From the NCBI RefSeq assembly GCF_023091865.1, contig NZ_JAHXDI010000004.1, forward strand, positions 62,001 to 126,000: a stretch of DNA of 64,000 bases, in the 5' to 3' direction. The first letter of the stretch is position 1. Each line of letters starts with the position of its first letter. A program made the translations under genes and the position numbers. This DNA comes from Chromohalobacter moromii. GTDB lineage: Bacteria > Pseudomonadota > Gammaproteobacteria > Pseudomonadales > Halomonadaceae. Shown piece after piece: positions 1 to 10,241 of the stretch. The notes under the pieces are model-generated. The model searched no databases and was not told the origin of the DNA. It saw only the letters and a program-made list of their open reading frames with translations.

Positions 1-1
1 C

Positions 2-421
2 GCCGGAATCGGGGCCACGTCTCTGCTTGCCCAACTGGCGGGCGTCCCTTTGTTGATGGCGCCTTTTGGAGCGACATGTGTTCTATTGTTCGCCGCCTCC
101 CAAGCGCCACTTGCACAGCCGCGGAATGTGATCGGTGGCCACGTGGTGGCAACTGCAGTAGGCCTGGCAATGATGGCGACATTTGGAAATGGGATGTGGC
201 AGATGGCGGTGGGCGTAGGTGCGGCAATCGCGCTCATGCAGACGCTTAGAGTGGTACATCCTCCAGCTGGTGCTAACCCTCTGGTGGTACTGATGGCTGG
301 CGTACATAACTGGGAATTTTTGATCACGCCGGTACTCGCAGGGTCGGTAGTCCTCGTGGTAATCGCTTTGTTCATTAACAATGTCGGCCGTGACAAGGAG
401 TGGCCCCACTATTGGGTATAA
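2..421 (+). CDS. HPP family integral membrane protein (5' end missing)
   Basis: The reading frame is open from base 2 and has no convincing start inside the window, so the gene begins upstream and about 139 C-terminal residues are seen. It carries the family's His-Pro-Pro motif in VVHPPAGANPL and several hydrophobic segments rich in Gly and Ala, as expected for a multi-pass inner-membrane protein. HPP proteins are found in many bacteria and in plastids, where a role in nitrite transport has been reported; a substrate cannot be assigned here. The protein ends in a short polar tail after the last membrane segment. Confidence 0.8.
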   Translation, partial: AGIGATSLLAQLAGVPLLMAPFGATCVLLFAASQAPLAQPRNVIGGHVVATAVGLAMMATFGNGMWQMAVGVGAAIALMQTLRVVHPPAGANPLVVLMAGVHNWEFLITPVLAGSVVLVVIALFINNVGRDKEWPHYWV

Positions 422-541
422 GGTAGTAAATGTTAGTCCAAGGTTGGAAGGGCCTGGTCAGCTTATGCTCGATGCCATAGCGCCAGTATTGCCCGCTGCG
501 GGCGACCTGGAGTCGCGCCGCCGCGGGTCCTCGGAGAACGG

Positions 542-1018
542 TCAGTCGCGGGAAGTCGGCGTCTCCGGGGAGGCGTTGTCGTCGGAATCAGGCGGCGTTG
601 CCTGATCGGCGTAGCAGGGCGACGAGACGGGCGTACGGTCGTCCGCTTCGCGATCTTCGGTTTCCAATGCCTTGAGCAGCATGTCGCGCAAATACGGAAG
701 GTGCGAGCGCTGCGGTTCCCGGGAAGCGGTCAGCAAGGTGAGCGTGCCTTCGCGCGCCCAGCGCATGAGGGGCAGCAAGACGTCGGGATCATCCTCGACT
801 TCCCAGCGGTAGCGATGGCTGAACACGGTGTCGTTGAGCTCTCCCTGGTGCCAGGCGCGGCGCAAGGCGTTGGAGGGCGAGGCGTCGCGGTACCAGTCAG
901 TCAGTTGCAGCGACTCGCGCCGCTTGCCTCGGGGCCATAGGCGATCGACGAGAACGCGTGCACCATCGCTTTCCTCGGCGGCCTGATAGATACGTTTGAG
1001 TGCGATCGTATACGACAT
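542..1018 (-). CDS. DUF488 family protein (YeaO-like)
   Basis: A 158-residue soluble protein. The N-terminal 115 or so residues match the DUF488/YeaO pattern: an early IALKRIY segment, VDRLWPRGKRRESL with conserved Arg and Trp, a W-H-rich middle (RRAWHQGEL) and LTLLTASREP, which resembles the core that ends in a phosphatase-like loop in this family. The last 40 residues are acidic and rich in Pro and Ser and look disordered; they make the protein longer than the roughly 115 residues of YeaO. The biochemical function of the family is unknown. It lies 60 bases downstream of holA on the same strand and could be transcribed with it. Confidence 0.8.
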   Translation of the reverse strand: MSYTIALKRIYQAAEESDGARVLVDRLWPRGKRRESLQLTDWYRDASPSNALRRAWHQGELNDTVFSHRYRWEVEDDPDVLLPLMRWAREGTLTLLTASREPQRSHLPYLRDMLLKALETEDREADDRTPVSSPCYADQATPPDSDDNASPETPTSRD

Positions 1019-1078
1019 TCCAGCTCTCCTTGGCCAGATACGTGCCTTTCGCCAGATGCAATCTAAGCCTATATCGAT

Positions 1079-2137
1079 CTAGGCGATACGATAGGAATAC
1101 GCCATCTCGGCCAGAGGGCCGCGCCCGCCGGCCAGGGTGAGCGATAGGTCGTGAAGCCCTTCCCAGACGGGTAACGTCGCGGCGCCCTTGATGGCCAAGT
1201 CGAGGCGTTGTGCAAACAATAATAGCTTGTGTAGTCGCTTGAGCGGCATCCGCTTCAAGGCCTGCTGGTAAAGCGGACGGCGCTTGTCGGGAATCGGCGG
1301 ACGCTGTGCCTTGCAGGCGTGATCGAGACTTTGCCCCTGATCGAGATGCTGCGCCAGCGATAAGAAGATGCGCAACTCCCGCGTCAATGCCCATAGCACC
1401 ACCGGGGCCTCGATGCCTTCGCCGCGCAGTCCGCTGACGATGCGCGAGACGCGCACGCGGTCGCCACGCAGGCAGGCGTCGATCAGCGTGAAAACATCGT
1501 AGCGTGCGTTGTCCTCCACGCCGCCGGCAATGGCTTGGGTATCGAGCCGGGCATTGGGCGGATTGAGCAGCGCGAGCTTTTGCAGCTCCTGGTCGGCGGC
1601 CAGCAGGTTGCCTTCGGTGCGCTCGCCGAGCAGGCGTGCCGCATCCATGTCCAGGGATAGCCCATGGCGCGACGCGCGATCCCGCACCCAGAAGTGCAGG
1701 CGCTGGTGATCCACCGGCCACACCGGGACGAACACACCGATCTTATCCAGTGCCTTGAACCAGGCGCTGGACTGCGCGCGCCGGTCGAGGCGCGCGCTGC
1801 TGATCAGGAGGATGTCGTCGCTGTCCTTGGCCTGGCGGGCGTAGGCATCGAGGGCCTTGGCGCCTTCTTGCCCTGGTGACTGACTACCCAGGCGCAGCTC
1901 GATGAGCTTGCTCGAAGCGAACAGCGACATGCTGGCTGCCGACTCCGTGAGCCGTCCCCACTGAAAGCCGTTTTCCACGTGCAGCACCTCGCGTTCCTCG
2001 ACGCCGCGCTGGCGGGCCGCGGCGCGGATGGCGTCGCATGCTTCCATGTGGATCAACGGCTCGTCGCCGGCGACGATGTAGACCGGTTGGAGGCGCTTGC
2101 CGAGCGCCTCGTCGAGCTTGTCGGGAAAGACCTTCAT
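1079..2137 (-). CDS. holA: DNA polymerase III subunit delta
   Basis: A 352-residue protein close to the 343 residues of E. coli HolA. The delta subunit is the wrench of the clamp loader: it opens the beta sliding clamp so that it can be loaded on DNA. Typical segments are the N-terminal MKVFPDKLDEAL, the YIVAGDEPLI strand near residue 20, and a C-terminal helical collar domain with the LLFAQRLDLAIKG region. It overlaps the end of lptE by four bases (ATGA), so the two are translationally coupled. The gene order leuS-lptE-holA is conserved across gammaproteobacteria. Confidence 0.95.
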   Translation of the reverse strand: MKVFPDKLDEALGKRLQPVYIVAGDEPLIHMEACDAIRAAARQRGVEEREVLHVENGFQWGRLTESAASMSLFASSKLIELRLGSQSPGQEGAKALDAYARQAKDSDDILLISSARLDRRAQSSAWFKALDKIGVFVPVWPVDHQRLHFWVRDRASRHGLSLDMDAARLLGERTEGNLLAADQELQKLALLNPPNARLDTQAIAGGVEDNARYDVFTLIDACLRGDRVRVSRIVSGLRGEGIEAPVVLWALTRELRIFLSLAQHLDQGQSLDHACKAQRPPIPDKRRPLYQQALKRMPLKRLHKLLLFAQRLDLAIKGAATLPVWEGLHDLSLTLAGGRGPLAEMAYSYRIA

Positions 2138-2628
2138 GGTATCTCTAGGGCGCGCAGGCGGTCGACGAGTTGACGTGCCGCCTCCTGACGCAATGAGTCG
2201 AGCGCTTCGTCACGCAGTTCGTCCTGCGACAGCAGGTTGTTGTCGTCGACACTCAGCGTGGTGCTGGCCTCGAGGGTCTGCTGATCGAGCAGGTAGGCGT
2301 TGTCCTCGCTGCGTTGCACCGAGAACGGCACGCTGAGGGTCAGGCGGCGTTCCTGATTTCCGCTGGCCCCTTGGGTCAGGCGTGTCTCGCGGACTTGCTC
2401 CTCGCTCAGATTGACGCGTAGCGGGGCGTTATCCTCGAGCGTGGTGCCGGTGCCTTTCAGCGCTTGTTCCACGGCGTCTTCGAAGCGTCCGTCGGGGGAC
2501 GACAGCGTCAGCGCGGGAATGTCGAGCGCGGCAGCGTCGAGTCCGCGCAGTTGAAAACCGCACCCGGCGAGCAGTGTCGTCAGGGTCAGTAAGAGCAGAG
2601 ATCGGATGATGAGCGAGCGGCGCTTCAC
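2134..2628 (-). CDS. lptE: LPS-assembly lipoprotein LptE
   Basis: A 164-residue lipoprotein with a positively charged start, a Leu-rich signal and the lipobox LLAGC, with the lipidated Cys at residue 23, followed by GFQLRG. In E. coli LptE plugs the LptD barrel in the outer membrane and assists the last step of lipopolysaccharide export. The position between leuS and holA is diagnostic. The start is preceded by a good AAGGAGG ribosome binding site and by a hairpin in the 56-base gap after leuS. Confidence 0.93.
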   Translation of the reverse strand: MKRRSLIIRSLLLLTLTTLLAGCGFQLRGLDAAALDIPALTLSSPDGRFEDAVEQALKGTGTTLEDNAPLRVNLSEEQVRETRLTQGASGNQERRLTLSVPFSVQRSEDNAYLLDQQTLEASTTLSVDDNNLLSQDELRDEALDSLRQEAARQLVDRLRALEIP

Positions 2629-2650
2629 GCAGGCCTCCTTGCGAGCTTGG

Positions 2651-2672
2651 GCCCGCTCCTCGAGGAGCGGGC
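2651..2672 (-). repeat. intercistronic hairpin between leuS and lptE
   Basis: A perfect 9-base-pair stem (GCCCGCTCC / GGAGCGGGC) with a TCGA tetraloop. It has no T-tract on the minus strand, so it is more likely an RNA-stabilising or attenuating hairpin than a full terminator. Confidence 0.5.
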
Positions 2673-2684
2673 GTATGGGCCGAG

Positions 2685-5354
<2,670 letters not shown>

Positions 5355-5435
5355 TTACGACAGGCCGTCAGGATACCCCAGTCATGCGCCTACAGGTAGG
5401 GGGCATGGCGTCGACGACAGATCAGGAGAAGCGTT

Positions 5436-5945
5436 ATGAGCGAACGTCACGATCAAGAGCATCGCCTGAGCCACGCCTATGAGCGGGTTCTCGAGCGTCT
5501 CGAAAAAGGTGCTGGCGATCTGTCCTGGGAGTCGTTGCAGCGCGAAATGGATGACGCCATCGAGTTCGAGGCGGAGTTCGAGACCTACACCAAGGACGAG
5601 CTGGCCTTGCTGCGTGCCTGGGTCGAGCGCGACATGCGTGACTTGCGAGGGTTCTTGGCTCGGGGTGGCGAAGGCATCGCCACCTGGCTGGGAATCGATC
5701 TAGGCACCATTTCGCGGCGCGTCACCGAGGCGCTTTTTTCCATCGCCGACCGCACCACCGTCGATCAGGCGCGTTTCGAGGACGATCTCGAAGCGGCGCG
5801 CGCTGACTATGTCGAAGGCGAGATGGCCGTGCCCGGCCGCATGCGCTGCGTGCACTGCGACACGGAAGTCGTGCTCGAGTCCATCACCCGGCTCGAACCT
5901 TGCCATCAGTGCGGGCATCGCTATTTCGCGCGGACTAGGGGGTAA
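5436..5945 (+). CDS. ybeL: zinc-ribbon-containing protein, YbeL/DUF1451 family
   Basis: A 169-residue protein with a helical, acidic N-terminal region and a C-terminal zinc ribbon formed by two Cys-x2-Cys pairs (CVHC near residue 138 and CHQC near residue 157). This matches the YbeL (DUF1451) family, which also neighbours leuS in E. coli. Its function is not established. The start is well placed after a GGAGAAG ribosome binding site. Confidence 0.88.
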   Translation: MSERHDQEHRLSHAYERVLERLEKGAGDLSWESLQREMDDAIEFEAEFETYTKDELALLRAWVERDMRDLRGFLARGGEGIATWLGIDLGTISRRVTEALFSIADRTTVDQARFEDDLEAARADYVEGEMAVPGRMRCVHCDTEVVLESITRLEPCHQCGHRYFARTRG

Positions 5946-6005
5946 GGCGGAAAAGGGGATAACAGGCGTAAGAGCAATGCGACGCCTTTTGACGCTTCAT
6001 CAGAG

Positions 6006-6034
6006 TGGCTGGCATGAGTCTTCATGGCCAGCCC
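6006..6034. repeat. strong hairpin downstream of ybeL
   Basis: An inverted repeat with the core GGCTGGC / GCCAGCC, extended by ATGA / TCAT around a short loop with one bulged G. It is followed by CTCTTGG, not a T-run. It probably marks the 3' end of the ybeL transcript but is not a canonical intrinsic terminator. Confidence 0.45.
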
Positions 6035-6175
6035 TCTTGGAGACTAATGTGAGTTGGGGCTTAGGGGGCAAATAAGTCTCTGGTCTGCCGGCTCTTGGCA
6101 CGTCATGGTAAGGAGGTCGAAGGCGGTCTCGTACGCTGCTTTCGACGCTAACAATACTCGCCAGGGAGGTTTCCC

Positions 6176-7690
6176 ATGACACGACCCAACGTATTGGTCC
6201 TGATGGCCGACCAACTCAACGGCACGCTATTCGAGAATGGCCCTGCCGATTTCCTGCATGCACCCAACCTCAAGAAATTGGCCAAGCGCTCGGTCAACTT
6301 CAATAATGCCTATACGCCGAGCTATTTGTGTGCACCGGGACGGGCTGCCTTCATGTCGAGCCAGTTGCCGAGTCGCACCGGGGTATATGATAACGCCGCA
6401 GAATTCCCTTCAAGCGTGCCGACCTGGGCGCACCATCTACGCCGCGCCGGTTACTCCACCTGTCTGTCGGGCAAGATGCATTTCGTCGGCCCCGATCAGC
6501 TTCACGGTTTCGAGACGCGCTTGACCACCGACGTCTATCCCGCCGATTTCGGTTGGACACCGGACTACACCAAGCCAGGCGAGCGTATCGACTGGTGGTA
6601 CCACAACCTGGGCTCGGTGACCGGGGCCGGCGTCGCCGAGATCTCCAATCAGATGGAGTACGATGACGAGGTCGCTTTCCACGCCGAGCAGAAGCTTTAC
6701 GATCTTTCGCGCGGTCATGACGAGCGCCCTTGGGCGTTGTGTGTCAGCTTTACCCATCCGCACGATCCTTATGTGGCGCGTCGCCAGTATTGGGATCTGT
6801 ATAACGACTGTGAGTATCTGGAGCCGCAGCAAGGCCCAGTGCCCTTCGATAAGCTGGATCCGCACTCCCAGCGTGTTTTCGAGGCCAACGACTACACCAA
6901 GTTCGATATAAAGCCCCAAGATGTGCGTAACGCGCGTCAAGGCTATTTCGCCAACATCTCCTATGTCGACGACAAGATCGGCGGCATCCTGGATGTACTC
7001 GAGCGCACTCGTATGCTCGACAATACGATTATCGTGGTGTGCGCGGACCATGGTGACATGCTTGGCGAGAAGGGTCTGTGGTTCAAGATGAGCCCCTATG
7101 AAGGCTCGTCGCGCGTGCCGCTGATGCTTTCCGTACCGGGGATTGAACCGCGCAATGTCGAGGACCCGGTGTCGATCATCGACGTCAACACCACCATCGC
7201 CGACCTCGTGGGGATCGACCTGTCTTCGATCGCGCCCTATACCGATGGTCAGTCGTTGCTGCCTCTGGCCAAGGGCGAGAAGCGTGATGCCCCGGTGTAC
7301 ATGGAATACGCCGCCGAGGGTAGCTATTCGCCGATCGTGACGATCCGCGAGGGCAAGTGGAAATTCAATCATTGCGAGATCGATCCGCCGCAGCTGTTCG
7401 ACCTGGAAGCCGACCCGCTGGAGAAGCACAACCTGGCGGAAGATCCCGACTATGCCGACGTGTTGGCCGAATACCAGACCAAGGTGCATGAACGCTGGGA
7501 CATGGCCAGGTTCGACGCCGATGTGCGTGCCTCCCAGGCACAACGCTTGCTCGTCTACGAAGCACTGCGCAATGGCCATTACTATCCGTGGGATTACCAG
7601 CCGCTGCAGGACGCTTCCGAGCGTTACATGCGTAACCACATGGACTTGAACGAGGTCGAAGAAGCTCAGCGCTATCCCCGCGGTGAGTAA
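6176..7690 (+). CDS. betC: choline-sulfatase
   Basis: A 504-residue type I sulfatase that hydrolyses choline-O-sulfate to choline and sulfate in the cytoplasm, feeding glycine betaine synthesis or catabolism. The N-terminal NVLVLMADQ segment supplies metal ligands. The CxPxR motif (CAPGR) starts at Cys52, which must be converted to formylglycine. The context PSRTGVYDNAAEF is typical of choline-sulfatases, and VCADHGDMLGEKGLW supplies further metal ligands. A C-terminal tail with HYYPWDYQP is the characteristic choline-sulfatase extension. An AGGGAGG ribosome binding site precedes the ATG. Unlike many relatives it is not next to betIBA; it heads a three-gene plus-strand set. Confidence 0.93.
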   Translation: MTRPNVLVLMADQLNGTLFENGPADFLHAPNLKKLAKRSVNFNNAYTPSYLCAPGRAAFMSSQLPSRTGVYDNAAEFPSSVPTWAHHLRRAGYSTCLSGKMHFVGPDQLHGFETRLTTDVYPADFGWTPDYTKPGERIDWWYHNLGSVTGAGVAEISNQMEYDDEVAFHAEQKLYDLSRGHDERPWALCVSFTHPHDPYVARRQYWDLYNDCEYLEPQQGPVPFDKLDPHSQRVFEANDYTKFDIKPQDVRNARQGYFANISYVDDKIGGILDVLERTRMLDNTIIVVCADHGDMLGEKGLWFKMSPYEGSSRVPLMLSVPGIEPRNVEDPVSIIDVNTTIADLVGIDLSSIAPYTDGQSLLPLAKGEKRDAPVYMEYAAEGSYSPIVTIREGKWKFNHCEIDPPQLFDLEADPLEKHNLAEDPDYADVLAEYQTKVHERWDMARFDADVRASQAQRLLVYEALRNGHYYPWDYQPLQDASERYMRNHMDLNEVEEAQRYPRGE

Positions 7691-7738
7691 GACGATGGCA
7701 AAACACATCGTCTGAGCCAAATCGGCGAGCAGAATGAG

Positions 7739-7775
7739 CGCCCGTACCATCAGGCTGGTACGGGCGTTTTTCTTT
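7739..7775 (+). terminator. intrinsic terminator after betC
   Basis: An 11-base-pair GC-rich stem (CGCCCGTACCA / TGGTACGGGCG) with a 6-base loop, followed by TTTTTCTTT. This is a canonical Rho-independent terminator and separates betC from the next two genes. Confidence 0.9.
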
Positions 7776-7915
7776 GACGCGGGATGGTTACTATCTGTGT
7801 CGAGCAGGCCTTGGCAATGGCACGCAAGTACGATTGATCGTGCGGTCCCCTTTGGCATGGGAAAAAGTTTGATATCGTCACACCTCGAAGCAGCGACCAC
7901 GAGAAGGAGGCAGGC

Positions 7916-9079
7916 ATGCGGAGCGAGGCGCTACCCGACACGATGGCGGCGATGCTGCTGACTGGGCATGGGGACATCGATAAGCTGGCGTATCGACAGG
8001 ACGTTTCCGTCCCCAGGCCCGCCAGAGGCGAGGTCTTGGTGCAGGTGACCGCGACGGCGAAGAACAATACCGACCGTAAAGCGCGTGAGGGGCTTTATCC
8101 GACCAAGGATAAGGGGGATACGACTTCGTTTCAGATCGGTGGTTCTCCGACGCTGACCTTTCCGCGCATTCAGGGCGCCGATGTGGCCGGGCACGTCGTG
8201 GCCGTTGGCGAGGATGTGAGCGCTGAGCGCATCGGTCAGCGTGGGCTGTTGGACTTCAATATCTACGCCGACGCACGCCCCGATATCAACCTGACGCCCG
8301 ACTATTATGGGCACGGCGCCGATGGTGGCTTTGCCGAGTACATTGCCGTGCCGTCAGCGCAGTTCCACACGGTGGACAACCCGGAACTGGCCGATGCCGA
8401 GCTCGCGGCGATGGGCATGTGTTCCTATCAGACCGCGTTGCATATGCTGAATGCGGCCAACGTCAAAGCCGGAGAAAACGTGCTGGTGACTGGTGCCAGT
8501 GGCGGCGTGGGCACGGCACTGATTCGGCTCTGTCGGATCATGGGGGCGACGCCTTACGCGCTGAGCCAACCGGACAAGGCAGAGGCACTTCTAGCGCTGG
8601 GCGCGGAAGCCGTGCTGGACCGCTCGGACATGCAGGATTTCACCGAGAAAGTTCGAGTGCTGACTCAGGACCGGCCCATCGACGCGGTGATGGACCTGGT
8701 CGGCGGCGAGATGACCGATCGTTTCATCGACACCATGATCTTCGACATGAAGCGCCGCAGCACCTATCCACGCTTGAGCATTGCCGGCGCGAGCGGCGGC
8801 AATCTCAGCGAGATCATGTGGACGCGTATCTATCTCTATCAGGTGCAGATATTCGGTGTTTCCCATGGCACGCGCGATGAGGCCGAGCAACTGGTGGCCT
8901 GGATTCGCTCGGGGCAACTGAAGCCGGTCTTGCACGCGGCGTTCAAACTTTCCGAGCTGCATGACGCTGAACGTTATTTCGTCAATCGCAACAGCAATTA
9001 CTTGGGCAAAATCGTGATCGTCCCGGACTCGCAGTGGCAAGCACATGGCGCACCCTACGCGTTGAAGGAAAGCAAATGA
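7916..9079 (+). CDS. MDR-family oxidoreductase (quinone-oxidoreductase type, zinc-free)
   Basis: A 387-residue medium-chain dehydrogenase/reductase. It has a GroES-like N-terminal half with the GADVAGHVVAVGEDV segment and a Rossmann half with VLVTGASGGVGTALIRL, the NAD(P)H-binding glycine motif near residue 195. The Cys residues that hold catalytic and structural zinc in alcohol dehydrogenases are absent at the expected places, so it is more like quinone oxidoreductases or enoyl reductases. The substrate is unknown. An AAGGAGG ribosome binding site lies five bases before the ATG. Its stop overlaps the start of the next gene (ATGA), so the two are surely co-translated. Confidence 0.85.
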   Translation: MRSEALPDTMAAMLLTGHGDIDKLAYRQDVSVPRPARGEVLVQVTATAKNNTDRKAREGLYPTKDKGDTTSFQIGGSPTLTFPRIQGADVAGHVVAVGEDVSAERIGQRGLLDFNIYADARPDINLTPDYYGHGADGGFAEYIAVPSAQFHTVDNPELADAELAAMGMCSYQTALHMLNAANVKAGENVLVTGASGGVGTALIRLCRIMGATPYALSQPDKAEALLALGAEAVLDRSDMQDFTEKVRVLTQDRPIDAVMDLVGGEMTDRFIDTMIFDMKRRSTYPRLSIAGASGGNLSEIMWTRIYLYQVQIFGVSHGTRDEAEQLVAWIRSGQLKPVLHAAFKLSELHDAERYFVNRNSNYLGKIVIVPDSQWQAHGAPYALKESK

Positions 9080-10164
9080 GCGACAAACTAACGCTGCAAT
9101 TGATCGACTTGCACGCTGGCGGTGATGTCAGCCGTATCGTGACCGGCGGCATCGACCCGCTGCCGGGGAACACGGTGCGCGAAAAGATGGAATATCTGCG
9201 CGAGGATGCCGATGGCCTGCGCCAACTACTGCTCAGCGAGCCTTATGGCATTCCCGAGATGTCGGTGGACCTGCTGGTCCCCGCCAGCGATCCGGAAGCC
9301 GAGGTGGGCTACATCATCATGGAGGTGATGGGCTATCCCATCTATTCCGGATCCAACACCATCTGCACCGCCACGGCCGTGCTGGAAAGCGGTCTCGTGC
9401 CCAAGCGCGAGGGGTACCAGCGTTTCATACTGGAATCCGCGGCGGGTCTGGTCCACATCGAGGCGCGGGTGGAGAACGGCGTCGTGGAGGGCATCACCTG
9501 CGAAGGCCTGCCCAGCTATATCGACACCTATCGGGCCAGCATCCATGTGCCTTCGATCGGGGACGTGACCTACAGCGTCGCCTACAGCGGAGGCTTTTAC
9601 GCGATGGTGGATGCCGCCGAACTCGGCTTCTCGCTGAATCGGGACGAAGAGGCACGGCTGGCGGAGTGCGCCCATGCCATCGTCGAGGCGATCCAGGCCG
9701 AGCGAGGGTTCTCGCACTACACGCTGGGCGATGTGGGGCCGCTACCGTTTCTGCATTTCATGGGGCCGGTCGAGCATGTCGCGGATGGCTTCTTCCGCTC
9801 GCGCTCGACGACCTACGTGCACCCGGGCGTGATCTGCCGCAGCACGACCGGCACGGGCACCTCGGCGCGTTTGGCCTTGATGCACTACGAAGGCTCCCTC
9901 CAGCCGGGGGACAAGTTGGAGACCGTGTCCCTGCGTGGTACGGGCTTCATTGGCGAATTCACCGGCTCGCGCCAAGAAGGAGCGCATCAGGTGGCTGAAA
10001 ACACCATCACCGGCAAGGCCCATATGCTGGCCCGCTCGGACATCGTCATTAACTGCAACGACCCGCTAGTGGAGTGCGGCAGCCTGCACCATATCGTCAC
10101 CAGCGGTCATCGCAAGACTGACGCAGCATTGCCGGCTACCGGGGAAGCGTCACCGGTCGACTAG
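9076..10164 (+). CDS. proline racemase superfamily protein, Ser/Thr active-site variant
   Basis: A 362-residue member of the proline racemase/hydroxyproline epimerase/trans-3-hydroxyproline dehydratase superfamily. Conserved landmarks are DLHAGGDVSRIVTGG near the start and GTGTSARLAL near residue 260. The two catalytic cysteines of true racemases are both replaced. The first position (racemase MCGH-like motif) is Ser91 in YSGSNT; the second (racemase SPCGTGTSA) is Thr258 in STTGTGTSA. A Thr at the second site is known from trans-3-hydroxy-L-proline dehydratases, so a dehydratase-like or other lyase role is more likely than racemisation. The start was taken at the ATGA overlap with the upstream oxidoreductase; an in-frame ATG 42 bases earlier is less likely. 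Confidence 0.82.
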   Translation: MSDKLTLQLIDLHAGGDVSRIVTGGIDPLPGNTVREKMEYLREDADGLRQLLLSEPYGIPEMSVDLLVPASDPEAEVGYIIMEVMGYPIYSGSNTICTATAVLESGLVPKREGYQRFILESAAGLVHIEARVENGVVEGITCEGLPSYIDTYRASIHVPSIGDVTYSVAYSGGFYAMVDAAELGFSLNRDEEARLAECAHAIVEAIQAERGFSHYTLGDVGPLPFLHFMGPVEHVADGFFRSRSTTYVHPGVICRSTTGTGTSARLALMHYEGSLQPGDKLETVSLRGTGFIGEFTGSRQEGAHQVAENTITGKAHMLARSDIVINCNDPLVECGSLHHIVTSGHRKTDAALPATGEASPVD

Positions 10165-10181
10165 CGACGTTTCCGCCTCGA

Positions 10182-10229
10182 GCACGACGTGGCGCACAGT
10201 TGCATAGGCGCCTGCGCGCCGCGTCGTGC
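10182..10229. terminator. long hairpin between convergent genes
   Basis: An inverted repeat GCACGACG-T-GGCGC / GCGCC-G-CGTCGTGC (13 base pairs with one mismatch) in the 77-base gap between the convergent racemase-like gene and lnt. It has no T-tract on either strand, so its role as a bidirectional terminator is inferred from position. Confidence 0.5.
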
Positions 10230-10241
10230 CATCGCCGTAAG

